Assembly: GCA_963849605.1 (NCBI GenBank) | Contig: CAWKHX010000015.1 | Coordinates: 248,001 to 312,000 of the forward strand | Length of the DNA: 64,000 nt | From: DASPHG01 sp963849605 | Lineage (GTDB): Bacteria; Actinomycetota; Thermoleophilia; Solirubrobacterales; Thermoleophilaceae | Reading direction: 5' to 3' | Part shown: positions 24,154-32,230 of the stretch, one piece after another | Position numbering within the stretch: the stretch's first letter is position 1 | Layout: every line of letters begins with the position of its first letter | Translations under genes and position numbers: made by a program | The notes under the pieces: model-generated | What the model was told of the DNA's origin: nothing | Databases searched by the model: none | The model's input: the letters and a program-made list of their open reading frames with translations, nothing else

Positions 24154-25783
24154 CCACCCCGTAACGGATGTTCGACAGCGTGTTGACGCCGTGCGCGTCG
24201 GAGTCGATCACGAGCATCGCCCCGCGCTCGGCCGCGAGCCTGGCGTTCCACTCGTTCAGGTCGCGCCGGTCCGGATTGGCGTTGATCTCGAGCAACGTGC
24301 CGGTGCGGATGGCGGCGTCGATCACCTGCTCGATGTCGAGCGCGTAGGGCTCCCGCCGGTCGATCAGCCGTCCCGTCGGATGGCCGATCGCGTCGACGAG
24401 TGGGTGTTCCATCGCGGTGATCATGCGCTTGGTCATCTCCTTCTCGGAGATCCGGAACGACGTGTGCATGCTCGCCATGACCCAGTCCAGCTCCTCGAGG
24501 AGGTCGTCGTCGTAGTCGAGCGAGCCGTCGGTGTGGATGTTGACCTCGGATCCCGCGAGCACCGTGATCCGCTCGATCTCCAGTGAGCGGATGTGCTCGA
24601 CCTGCGCCCGCAGCTCGTCGGGCTGCACGTCGTTGCCGAATCCGTGCGATGCGGAGTGGTCCGTGATTGCGATGTAGGCGTAGCCGCGCTCGCGCGCCGT
24701 CTCCGCCATCTGCTCGATCGTGTTGCGCCCGTCGGAGGCGGTGCTGTGGCAGTGGAGCTCGCCGCGGATGTCTGCCACCTCGACGAGCTCCGGCAGGCTG
24801 TGGTCGCGCGCCGCGTCGAGCTCGCCGCGATTCTCGCGCAGCTCCGGCGGGATCCAGTCCATGCCGAGCAACTCGTAGACCTCCTCCTCGCTCGCGCACG
24901 AGTGCGTGGTCTCGGTCGAGTCGTCCGTCACGCCGTATTCGGACACGTGGAAGCCGCGCTTGACCGCCGCGGTGCGGAGCGCCTCGTTGTGCTGCTTCGA
25001 CCCGGTGAGGTGCTGGAGCAGGTTGCCGAAGTTCTCGGGGGGCACGATCCGGAGGTCGACGCTGATGCCGTTGTGGGTGATCGCGCGCGCGCCGGCCTCG
25101 CCGGGCGTGTTGGCCTCCGCTATCAGCGGCAGCGAGTAGAAGGCGTCCGCGAGCGCGCGCGCGTCCGACGCCGTCGCCACGAGGTCGATGTCCTTGCAGG
25201 TGTCGGTCCATCGCCTCGCGCTCCCCGCGATCTCGACCTGCTCGGCGGACGGCTGCTCGCGCAGCGCGTCCCGCAGCGCCTCTGCGATCTGCAGGGCCTT
25301 CGACAGGAGCAGCTTCGGCTTCGGGCGGCCGTCCTCGCCGGCTGCGAGCGCCAGCAGGATGCTCTCCTCCGCCTTCGGCCCGAACCCCTTGAGCTCCCGG
25401 AGGCGCTGCTCCTCGGCCGCCTTCTTCAGCTCGTCGAGCGAGGCGATCCCCAGCTCGTCGAAGAGCCTCCGCGCGCGCTTCGGCCCGAGGCCCGGGAGCC
25501 GGGTGATCTCGACGAGCCCGGGCGGGTACTTCGCCTTCAGCTTCTCCGCCGAGGGGATCGAGCCCGTGTCGAGCAGCGTGTTCAGCTTCTCCTCGATCGT
25601 CTTGCCGATCCCGGGCAGATCGGTCACGGTTCCCGCGCGCGTCATCTCGGCGACGGACGCGCCCGCCTCGCGGATCGCCTTCGCCGCATTGCGATAGGCG
25701 AGGACGCGATGGACGATCGCGCCGTCGAGCTCGTACAGGTCGGCGAGCTCGTCGAAGTGGAGAGCGAGCTCGGCGTTCCGCAT
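24059..25783 (-). CDS. polX: DNA polymerase X with PHP domain
   Basis: 574 residues, the full length of bacterial PolX. Helix-hairpin-helix motifs LPGIGKTIEEKL and LPGLGPKRARRLF lead; the polymerase site GSARRWTDTCKDIDLVAT plus SVDLRIVP gives the three Asp; the C-terminal PHP domain begins GELHCHSTASDG with further His/Asp ligands in ITDHSASHG, GSEVNIHTDG and IDSDAHG. It acts in gap filling and base-excision repair with 3'-5' exonuclease activity. The ATG 25783 begins the conserved N-terminus; the upstream extension to 25948 is antisense to the GT2 gene and rejected. Confidence 0.93.
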   Translation of the reverse strand: MRNAELALHFDELADLYELDGAIVHRVLAYRNAAKAIREAGASVAEMTRAGTVTDLPGIGKTIEEKLNTLLDTGSIPSAEKLKAKYPPGLVEITRLPGLGPKRARRLFDELGIASLDELKKAAEEQRLRELKGFGPKAEESILLALAAGEDGRPKPKLLLSKALQIAEALRDALREQPSAEQVEIAGSARRWTDTCKDIDLVATASDARALADAFYSLPLIAEANTPGEAGARAITHNGISVDLRIVPPENFGNLLQHLTGSKQHNEALRTAAVKRGFHVSEYGVTDDSTETTHSCASEEEVYELLGMDWIPPELRENRGELDAARDHSLPELVEVADIRGELHCHSTASDGRNTIEQMAETARERGYAYIAITDHSASHGFGNDVQPDELRAQVEHIRSLEIERITVLAGSEVNIHTDGSLDYDDDLLEELDWVMASMHTSFRISEKEMTKRMITAMEHPLVDAIGHPTGRLIDRREPYALDIEQVIDAAIRTGTLLEINANPDRRDLNEWNARLAAERGAMLVIDSDAHGVNTLSNIRYGVATARRAWVGPDRVANTREWPELDRLRKRSRR

Positions 25784-25791
25784 CCGCGCTT

Positions 25792-25798
25792 TAGGGTA
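25792..25798. promoter_or_regulatory. overlapping divergent -10 boxes, polX and GT2
   Basis: TTAGGGTA carries TAGGGT on the plus strand (8 nt before GTG 25806) and TACCCT on the minus strand (9 nt before ATG 25783). The two promoters share bases, so transcription of the two genes should compete. Confidence 0.4.
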
Positions 25799-25805
25799 CG
25801 CGCCC

Positions 25806-26525
25806 GTGGCTGGGGCCTGGCTGATCCTTCCGACGTACAACGAGGCGGTCAACGTGGAGCCGTTCGTCCGCGCTGTGCTGCCCGAGCTGGCCGAGGCTGC
25901 CCCGGACCACCGGATCCTGATCGTCGACGACAACTCGCCCGACGGCACGGGCCGAATCGCCGACAGCCTCGCGAAGGAGCTCGACGCGGTCGAGGTGCTG
26001 CACCGTGCTCAGAAGGAGGGCCTCGGCGTCGCCTACCTGGCCGGGTTCCGCCGCGCGCTCGAGGCCGGCGCCGACCTCATCCTCGAGATGGACTCGGACT
26101 TCAGCCATTCCCCGGCAGACGTCCCGCGCCTGATCAGGGCCGCCGAGCACGCCGACCTGGTGCTCGGCTCGCGGTACGTGCCGGGCGGCGGCGTCACCGA
26201 CTGGGGCCTCGTCCGGAGGGCCCTCAGCCGGGGCGGCTCGCTGTACGCACGGCTCGTCCTGCGCGTGGACGTGCACGACCTCACGGGCGGGTTCAAGTGC
26301 TTCCGCCGCGAGGTGCTGGAGGCGCTCGACCTCGATTCGATCCACGCGGAGGGCTACGGATTCCAGATCGAGCTGACCTACCGCGCCCTGCGCGAAGGGT
26401 TCCGCGTCGAGGAGATCCCGATCGTGTTCCGCGAGCGCCAGGCGGGGTTGTCGAAGATGACGGCCCGGATAGCGGTCGAAGCGGTCTGGAAAGTGCCCGC
26501 TCTGAGGCTCCGCAGGGGCGTCTAG
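25806..26525 (+). CDS. polyprenyl-phosphate mannosyltransferase-like GT2 (DPM1/Ppm1 type)
   Basis: 239 residues with no membrane domain, like soluble DPM1. LPTYNEAVNV, IVDDNSPDGTG, LEMDSDFSHSP (metal site), GSRYVPGG and DLTGGFKCFRR are the full set of dolichol-phosphate mannose synthase motifs. It makes polyprenyl-phosphomannose (or another hexose) as donor for membrane GT-C enzymes, of which two are in the first region. GTG start. Monocistronic, as far as can be seen. Confidence 0.87.
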   Translation: MAGAWLILPTYNEAVNVEPFVRAVLPELAEAAPDHRILIVDDNSPDGTGRIADSLAKELDAVEVLHRAQKEGLGVAYLAGFRRALEAGADLILEMDSDFSHSPADVPRLIRAAEHADLVLGSRYVPGGGVTDWGLVRRALSRGGSLYARLVLRVDVHDLTGGFKCFRREVLEALDLDSIHAEGYGFQIELTYRALREGFRVEEIPIVFRERQAGLSKMTARIAVEAVWKVPALRLRRGV

Positions 26526-26579
26526 ACAAGCGGTCGGAAACTAAGCGCCCGCCGCGCAGGGACCGATGGGAACTGCGGG

Positions 26580-29500
26580 GTGCTGCCCACCTTGTACAAG
26601 CGCTGTCTGAGCGCCGTTTTCACGGCTTTCCTCAGCCTGCTCGCAGCCGCCCCGGCGCACGCCGCCCCGAGCCCGAAGGTCAAGACCGCCTATCCGGTTG
26701 ACCGCGACCACGACGGCCACGTAGACGGGGTCTCGCTGAAGTGGTCGAAGAAGGTCCGCGGCGGCGCCGATGCGGCCGCCCCGTTCGCCTTCCGCGTACG
26801 CGGCTATCGCGTCACGAGCGTCGGGAGCGCGCGCGGCAAGGCGCAGCAGCTTCGAGTCGCGGAGCGGCCGGAATGCGATACCGGCGGATCCGTCCGGCTC
26901 GCGTTCCGCAACCGCCGTGGCGCGACGCGGGTGAAGCCGAAGCGCGGCAGGAGCGTGGACTCGCACAAGCTCGACATGCGCCGCTTCGACGTGCCCATCC
27001 CGCGGATCACGTGCGCGGTCACGCTCGACACTGACGCCGACGGCCGCATCGACGGCGTTCGCGTGACCTACTCCCGCGAGGTCCGCAGCGACGCGCAAAC
27101 GAGCGGGCGCTTCCTCTTCTCCGTCGCGGGCTTCAAGATCAAGACGGTCAAGGCGGCGCGCGGGCGCTTCCTCGAGATCGATCTCGCCGAGCACACGGCC
27201 CCCGATTCCGGCGCGAAGCCCGCGATCGGCTACAGCGCACCGGCGAAGAAGAGCCTCAGGCGGTTCGCGGTGCGCGCCGGCAAGCGCGAAGACGCCTTCT
27301 CGGGCAGCTACCAGTCGACTCGGGACGGGGTCTCGCCTCAGCTCGTCAGCGGCAAGACGGGGGACACCGACGGCGACGGGCTCCTCGACGCGATGACCGT
27401 GCGCTTCTCGGAGCCCGTGCAGACGGGCGGCGCGGCCGGCATGGCCGTCCTGGGCATGAAGGTGCGGGAGAACGCGCAGGCGAACGGCGCCGAGGTCGCG
27501 CTCTCGCTGGTCGAGAACACGGCCCTCGGCAACGCGCGTCCGGGCGTCTGGGTCGCGGGGCCGGGCGTCACCGACCTCGCCGGCAATGCTGCGCTACGCA
27601 AGGCTGTGACGCCGACCGACGGCGCCGCGCCGGTCATCACCTCCGCGGTGACGCAGGACGCGAGCGGCGCGGCCGGGCGGATCGATGCCGTGACGGTCAC
27701 GTTCTCCGAGCCGATCGCGCATCCGCGCGATGCGGGCGGCAGGTATCCGTTCCTTCTGGGCGGCCGTGCGGTCAGCTCGGTCGAGCCCGCGAGCGGCAGC
27801 GCCGTCCAGGTCCGCTTCGCGGAGGCCTCCGCGCCCGACACCGGCGAGCGCCCGAGCACCAGGTACCTCCCGGGTTCCGGCCTCCCCGTCGCCGACGCCG
27901 CGGGCAACGAGGCGGCACAGGGCTTCGTGATCCCGGCGGACGCGGTCGCGCCCGTGCTGGTATCGGCCGCGACGGGCGACCGCGACTCCGACGGCAAGAT
28001 CGGCAGCATCGTCATGCGCTTCTCCGAGGACGTGATCCACGGCGCCGAAGCGGGCGGGTCGTCATTCGCGGTCGGCGGCTACCAGGTCACGGCCGCGAGC
28101 GCATCGAGCGACGACGAGATCGACGTGACGATCACCGAGAAGCTCGCCGCCGACTCGGGCGCTACGCCCACGGTCACCTACACACGCGACGGGGTCGAGG
28201 ACGTGCGCGACGCAGCCGGCAACCTCACCGCCACCTCCTCGCGTGGCGCGGGCGACGGCGCGCGGCCCGTGCTGCTCAGCGCCAGCACGACCGACGTGGA
28301 CGACGACGGCCGCATCGACCGGCTCGCCTCCACCTGGTCCGAGCCGCTTACGCACGCCGACGACACCTCCGCCCCATTTGCCGTATCGGCTTCCGGCTTC
28401 TCCGTTTCGCGCGTCCGCGCGGCCGCGGGCGCGAGCCTTGCGATCGACCTGACCGAGCCCTCCGGCTACGACACCGGGTCTAAGCCGGCTCTCACCTACC
28501 TCGGCGGCACGGCCCACATCCGCGATGCGGGCGGGCTCGAGCCCGCGCAGCAGACCTGGTCGGGCCTCACGATCGACGCGCTCGACCCGCGGCTTATCTC
28601 CGCCACGACGGGTGACGGCGACGCCGACGGCGAGCTCGACTCGGTCGCGGTTCGCTTCTCCGAGGCCGTGGTCCATGCGCAGGAGGCGACGCCGGGCTCG
28701 TTCACCGCCGGCGCGTTCACCATCTCGAGCGCCGAGGCGGCGTCCGGCGACAGCGTCGAGCTCAAGCTGCTGCAGTCGGGCACTCCCGACACCGGGGCAC
28801 GCCCGGCGGTCGGCTACACGCCGGACGGGCTCGAGGACGTCCGTGACCCGGCGGGCAACTTCGCCGACGCGGCTTCGGTCCCGCAGGCCGCCGACGGCGC
28901 ACGGCCGGTGCTCCTCTCGGCCGCGACGGCGGACGTCGACGACAACGGCCGGCTGGACCGCGTCAGCACGGGCTGGTCGGAGCCGCTGAACCACGCCGAC
29001 GACAGCACGGCGCCCTTCCCGGTGTCGGCCGAGAGTCTCGCCGTCGCGCGCGTGCACGCCGCGGTCGGGCAGACGCTTGACATCGACCTGACCGAGCCGG
29101 TCGCGGCCGACACGGGCTCAGCACCGGACCTCACCTACACGAGCGGGACCGACCCGATCCGCGACATCTCAGGGCTCGAGCCCGCGCAGGTCGGGCACCC
29201 CGGCCTCACCCAGGACGCGCTTCCGCCGCGCCGGGTCGCGACCGGCACGGCCGACACGGACGTGGACGGGAAGCTCGACGCGGTCGAGATCGAGTGGAGC
29301 GAGGACGTCACCGGCGCGACCGGCACGGCGCCGTACACGGTCGCCGGGCGCACGCTTGGCGCCAACGCGAGCTTCAACGGCGAGACGACGCGCGTGCCGT
29401 TCGCCGAGGACCCGGCCCAGTACGACACTCAGGACACGCCTCAGGTCTCCTACGACGACGTCGCGGGCGATCTCCACGATGTCGCCGAGGGCAGCGGCGA

Positions 29501-31832
29501 CACGACGGAGGACGCTCCGGCCGTCGCCGCCGAGACGCCGCTCGACAAGGCGCCTCCGGTGCTCGTGGCGGCGAAGACCGGCGACCTCTCGACCCCGGGC
29601 GTCGGCAACGTCCCGAACGGCACGATCGACGCTGTCCTCACCACCTTCTCCGAGCCGATCTCGCATGCCGTCGACGCGCTGTCGCCGTTCTCGCTGAACG
29701 TCGCCGGCCGCATCGAGACGAGCATCGAGGGCGACTCGGGGCCGGGCGACAGGACGCTGTACATCCGGGTGGACGAGGCGGCCAACCCCGACGGCGGCTT
29801 GACGCCGAACGTCTCCGTCCTAGCCGTCGGCCCGGCCGCCGACCACATCAAGGACCAGGCCGCCGTCCCGAACGAGGCCGAGGTGATGACTTTCACCGGC
29901 ACTACCGACGAGGTCCGCCCCGTCCTCATGTCGGCGCAGCTCGGCGAACGCGCGGGCGGCGGGCCATGCGCCAAGGAGGCGACGACCGGGATCGACGGAC
30001 AGGTCGACTGCGTGCTGACGACCTGGTCGGAGGACGTGGTGCACGCGGGTGACGCGGACGGGACCTACTCGCTGTCGTCGAGCGGCTGGCCGATCGACGC
30101 CGGTGGAATCGGCGCGCTCGGTCCGGCGACCACCCTCGAACTGCCGCTTACGGTCGACACCGACCCGGACCGCGACCGCTCGACAACGACGGTCACCTAC
30201 AACTCGGCGGTCGACGAGCCCGTGGTCGACGCCGCCGTGCTGGCCAACGACGCGCTCGACGGCACGGTGGACGCGGCTCCTGCCTGCAAGGACACCGGGC
30301 GCGAGCCGAACGACGACTTCGGCGACACGACTCACGCCGCGCTTCTGCCGCTGTCGCCGGCATTCGAGCGCAAGTGCGCCTTCGACGACGACTGGTTCCG
30401 CGTGACCGCGACGGCAAGCGGGCACCTCGAGGTGTCGACGCGGCCGGTGGCGGGCATCGACACGCAGCTTGCGGTGTTCGACTCTGGCGGCGCCCCCGTC
30501 ACCCCGGCGGTGACCGAGTCCGGCGCGATCGGCGAGGTGGACCGGCTCACGTTCGCCGGCCTCGGCGCGGGCACATACTGGGCGCGCGTACAGGCCGACG
30601 ACAGCGGCACCCCCCAGGAGGGCCCGTACTGCCTCGTCTACTCCAACGTCTCGACCGAGCCTGCCAGCTGCGGCCCCCTCGCCGGCCAGATCGTCTTCAC
30701 CGAGGCCGGCTTCGGCAACGACAAGTTCCTCGAGATCAAGAACGACGCCGAGGTGCCGGTCGAGATGCAGGGCGCAAGCGCAAAGGTGGTGGTCGGAACG
30801 GGCGCCTCGCTGCGCGAGTGCTGGCTCGTCATGCCGTCGGTCGATGTCGAGTCGATCCTCGCCCCGGACGAGCACGTCCTGATTGACGACTCGGCCACAG
30901 CCGACTCGTTCGGATGCACAACGGATGATCCGACCGACCCCGATGATCCGGTGGAGCCACCGGTGATCGCCTCGCTCGACCCGGCCGGTGAGCGGATCGA
31001 GATGTTCGCCAATGGCGCGATCGACACTGTCCCACTCCAGGGCGTGATCAACTCGAATGTCGCCGCACATCATTCGCTCGAGTTTGTCGAGTTGACGGTC
31101 GACGAGGACCACCAGGCAAACGACTTGGTCGCGACCCGCTGGTGCCGCACTTTCGCTACGGACACGAAGGCGGCGGCCGGTGACGGCTGCGACGAGTACC
31201 GGATCAATGAGGTCCTGTGGCGCCCGACCAACATGGCGGCGACCTCCGACGGCCGCGCGTTTGTCGAGATCGCCGGCAACATCCCCGCGCTCGCAAACTC
31301 CGAGCTGCTCGGCGGCTGGGTGCTGCGCGGCGTCAACGGCCTCACGGGCGAGGGCACGACGGACTTCGTCCTCGGTGCGACGGCCAGTCCGCGCTCGAAC
31401 GGGATCTACGTGATCGCCGACGGGGTCTCCGGAGTTACGCAGGTGTCGCAGTCCGACGCGATCTGGGACATGCTCAACCTGAACTCGTCGCTCTGGCCAG
31501 ACGGCACCGGCGTGCCGGGGCCGCGCGGCCTGCAGCTGCTCCAGCCGGATCCGCCCAGCTCGCCCCCGTGCACGGGCTCGGCCGACGCGTTCGGGTGGAC
31601 GTCGACCGCGCAGGGATTCAGCGTCCCGCTCGACAATCTGCGCAGCTGCCCGGGCCTCGAAGGCCAGGAGTACACGAACAGCACTGTCGGCTCGAGCGCG
31701 GCGCGCGACAACCTCTCGAGCTTGGCCGACACCACCTACAACGCGGCCAACGACACCACGAACAACAAGATCGACTTCTGCTTGCAGGCCACGCCGAACC
31801 CTGCTTCGCTGAACATCCGCCCGAACTGCTGA
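26580..31832 (+). CDS. 1750-residue secreted protein with 11 Ig-like repeats, PPC-like and lamin-tail-like domains
   Basis: The signal peptide (residues 1-28) ends in APAHA. About eleven ~105-residue beta-sandwich repeats follow. Each opens with a D-x-D-x-D-G-x-x-D calcium-type loop leading into a strand ending S-E-x-V/P (loops at ~41, 150, 262, 360, 467, 572, 679, 785, 892, 1010-1020 and 1137; those at 360, ~1015 and 1137 are degenerate). They resemble SbsA/Big_5-type domains. Residues ~1235-1355 look like a bacterial pre-peptidase (PPC) domain (REPNDDFGDT, DDDWFRVTATASG, GTYWARV). The C-terminal ~390 residues contain one or two lamin-tail-like domains (GQIVFTEAGFGNDKFLEIKN; YRINEVLWRPT). 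It is probably a large wall or adhesin-like protein. GTG start; TTG 26592 is possible. Confidence 0.82.
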   Translation: MLPTLYKRCLSAVFTAFLSLLAAAPAHAAPSPKVKTAYPVDRDHDGHVDGVSLKWSKKVRGGADAAAPFAFRVRGYRVTSVGSARGKAQQLRVAERPECDTGGSVRLAFRNRRGATRVKPKRGRSVDSHKLDMRRFDVPIPRITCAVTLDTDADGRIDGVRVTYSREVRSDAQTSGRFLFSVAGFKIKTVKAARGRFLEIDLAEHTAPDSGAKPAIGYSAPAKKSLRRFAVRAGKREDAFSGSYQSTRDGVSPQLVSGKTGDTDGDGLLDAMTVRFSEPVQTGGAAGMAVLGMKVRENAQANGAEVALSLVENTALGNARPGVWVAGPGVTDLAGNAALRKAVTPTDGAAPVITSAVTQDASGAAGRIDAVTVTFSEPIAHPRDAGGRYPFLLGGRAVSSVEPASGSAVQVRFAEASAPDTGERPSTRYLPGSGLPVADAAGNEAAQGFVIPADAVAPVLVSAATGDRDSDGKIGSIVMRFSEDVIHGAEAGGSSFAVGGYQVTAASASSDDEIDVTITEKLAADSGATPTVTYTRDGVEDVRDAAGNLTATSSRGAGDGARPVLLSASTTDVDDDGRIDRLASTWSEPLTHADDTSAPFAVSASGFSVSRVRAAAGASLAIDLTEPSGYDTGSKPALTYLGGTAHIRDAGGLEPAQQTWSGLTIDALDPRLISATTGDGDADGELDSVAVRFSEAVVHAQEATPGSFTAGAFTISSAEAASGDSVELKLLQSGTPDTGARPAVGYTPDGLEDVRDPAGNFADAASVPQAADGARPVLLSAATADVDDNGRLDRVSTGWSEPLNHADDSTAPFPVSAESLAVARVHAAVGQTLDIDLTEPVAADTGSAPDLTYTSGTDPIRDISGLEPAQVGHPGLTQDALPPRRVATGTADTDVDGKLDAVEIEWSEDVTGATGTAPYTVAGRTLGANASFNGETTRVPFAEDPAQYDTQDTPQVSYDDVAGDLHDVAEGSGDTTEDAPAVAAETPLDKAPPVLVAAKTGDLSTPGVGNVPNGTIDAVLTTFSEPISHAVDALSPFSLNVAGRIETSIEGDSGPGDRTLYIRVDEAANPDGGLTPNVSVLAVGPAADHIKDQAAVPNEAEVMTFTGTTDEVRPVLMSAQLGERAGGGPCAKEATTGIDGQVDCVLTTWSEDVVHAGDADGTYSLSSSGWPIDAGGIGALGPATTLELPLTVDTDPDRDRSTTTVTYNSAVDEPVVDAAVLANDALDGTVDAAPACKDTGREPNDDFGDTTHAALLPLSPAFERKCAFDDDWFRVTATASGHLEVSTRPVAGIDTQLAVFDSGGAPVTPAVTESGAIGEVDRLTFAGLGAGTYWARVQADDSGTPQEGPYCLVYSNVSTEPASCGPLAGQIVFTEAGFGNDKFLEIKNDAEVPVEMQGASAKVVVGTGASLRECWLVMPSVDVESILAPDEHVLIDDSATADSFGCTTDDPTDPDDPVEPPVIASLDPAGERIEMFANGAIDTVPLQGVINSNVAAHHSLEFVELTVDEDHQANDLVATRWCRTFATDTKAAAGDGCDEYRINEVLWRPTNMAATSDGRAFVEIAGNIPALANSELLGGWVLRGVNGLTGEGTTDFVLGATASPRSNGIYVIADGVSGVTQVSQSDAIWDMLNLNSSLWPDGTGVPGPRGLQLLQPDPPSSPPCTGSADAFGWTSTAQGFSVPLDNLRSCPGLEGQEYTNSTVGSSAARDNLSSLADTTYNAANDTTNNKIDFCLQATPNPASLNIRPNC
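27978..29252 (+). repeat. two-module internal duplication in the secreted protein
   Basis: Repeat modules 5+6 (loops at residues 467 and 572) recur as 7+8 (679 and 785) with a spacing of 212-213 residues, or about 637 nt. Module 6 shares TDVDDDGRIDR, TWSEPL and HADD with module 8; module 5 shares VRDAAGN and VLLSA-type flanks with module 7. This indicates duplication of a two-domain unit. Confidence 0.65.
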
Positions 31833-31856
31833 GCTAGCCTCCGCAGCCGGGTCGGA

Positions 31857-31883
31857 GGGTCGCTATATTTTGTATAGCGACCC
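31857..31883. promoter_or_regulatory. 11-bp AT-rich inverted repeat before trxA
   Basis: GGGTCGCTATA (31857-31867), loop TTTTG, then the exact reverse complement (31873-31883). It lies 24 nt after the stop of the secreted protein and 20 nt before trxA. TATATT and TATAGC inside it could act as a -10 element, so an operator/promoter is likely; a terminator role is also possible. Confidence 0.55.
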
Positions 31884-31903
31884 AGGAACAACAAGGAGAG
31901 CGC

Positions 31904-32230
31904 ATGGCAGGCGACATCATCGAGGTGACGGACAACAACTTCGCGGCTGAGGTACTGGAGTCGCCGGAGGCCGTGCTCGTGGACTTCTGGGCGCCGTGGT
32001 GCGGCCCGTGCCGGATCGTGGCCCCCCACCTCGAGGAGCTCAACAACGAGCGCCAGGACCTGCGTGTCGTGAAGCTGAACGTCGACGACAACCCGCAGAC
32101 CGCCGCCAAGTACGGCGTGATGTCGATCCCGACGCTGATCCTCTTCAAGGGCGGCCAGGAGGCCAAGAAGATCATCGGCGCGCTGCCGAAGAAGCGGCTC
32201 GAGCAGGAGCTCGAGCCGGCGCTCGCCTAG
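31904..32230 (+). CDS. trxA: thioredoxin
   Basis: 108 residues, a canonical thioredoxin: VDFWAPWCGPCRIVAP holds the redox CxxC, and the cis-Pro loop is MSIPTLILFK. It reduces protein disulfides and depends on thioredoxin reductase, which is not in the window. AAGGAG lies 5 nt before the ATG. The stop TAG shares CTAG with the stop of convergent ileS. Confidence 0.97.
   Translation: MAGDIIEVTDNNFAAEVLESPEAVLVDFWAPWCGPCRIVAPHLEELNNERQDLRVVKLNVDDNPQTAAKYGVMSIPTLILFKGGQEAKKIIGALPKKRLEQELEPALA

Noticed and set aside
24593..26701. 702-codon plus-strand open frame
   Set aside because: Antisense to polX and out of frame with the GT2 gene, both of which have full family motifs.
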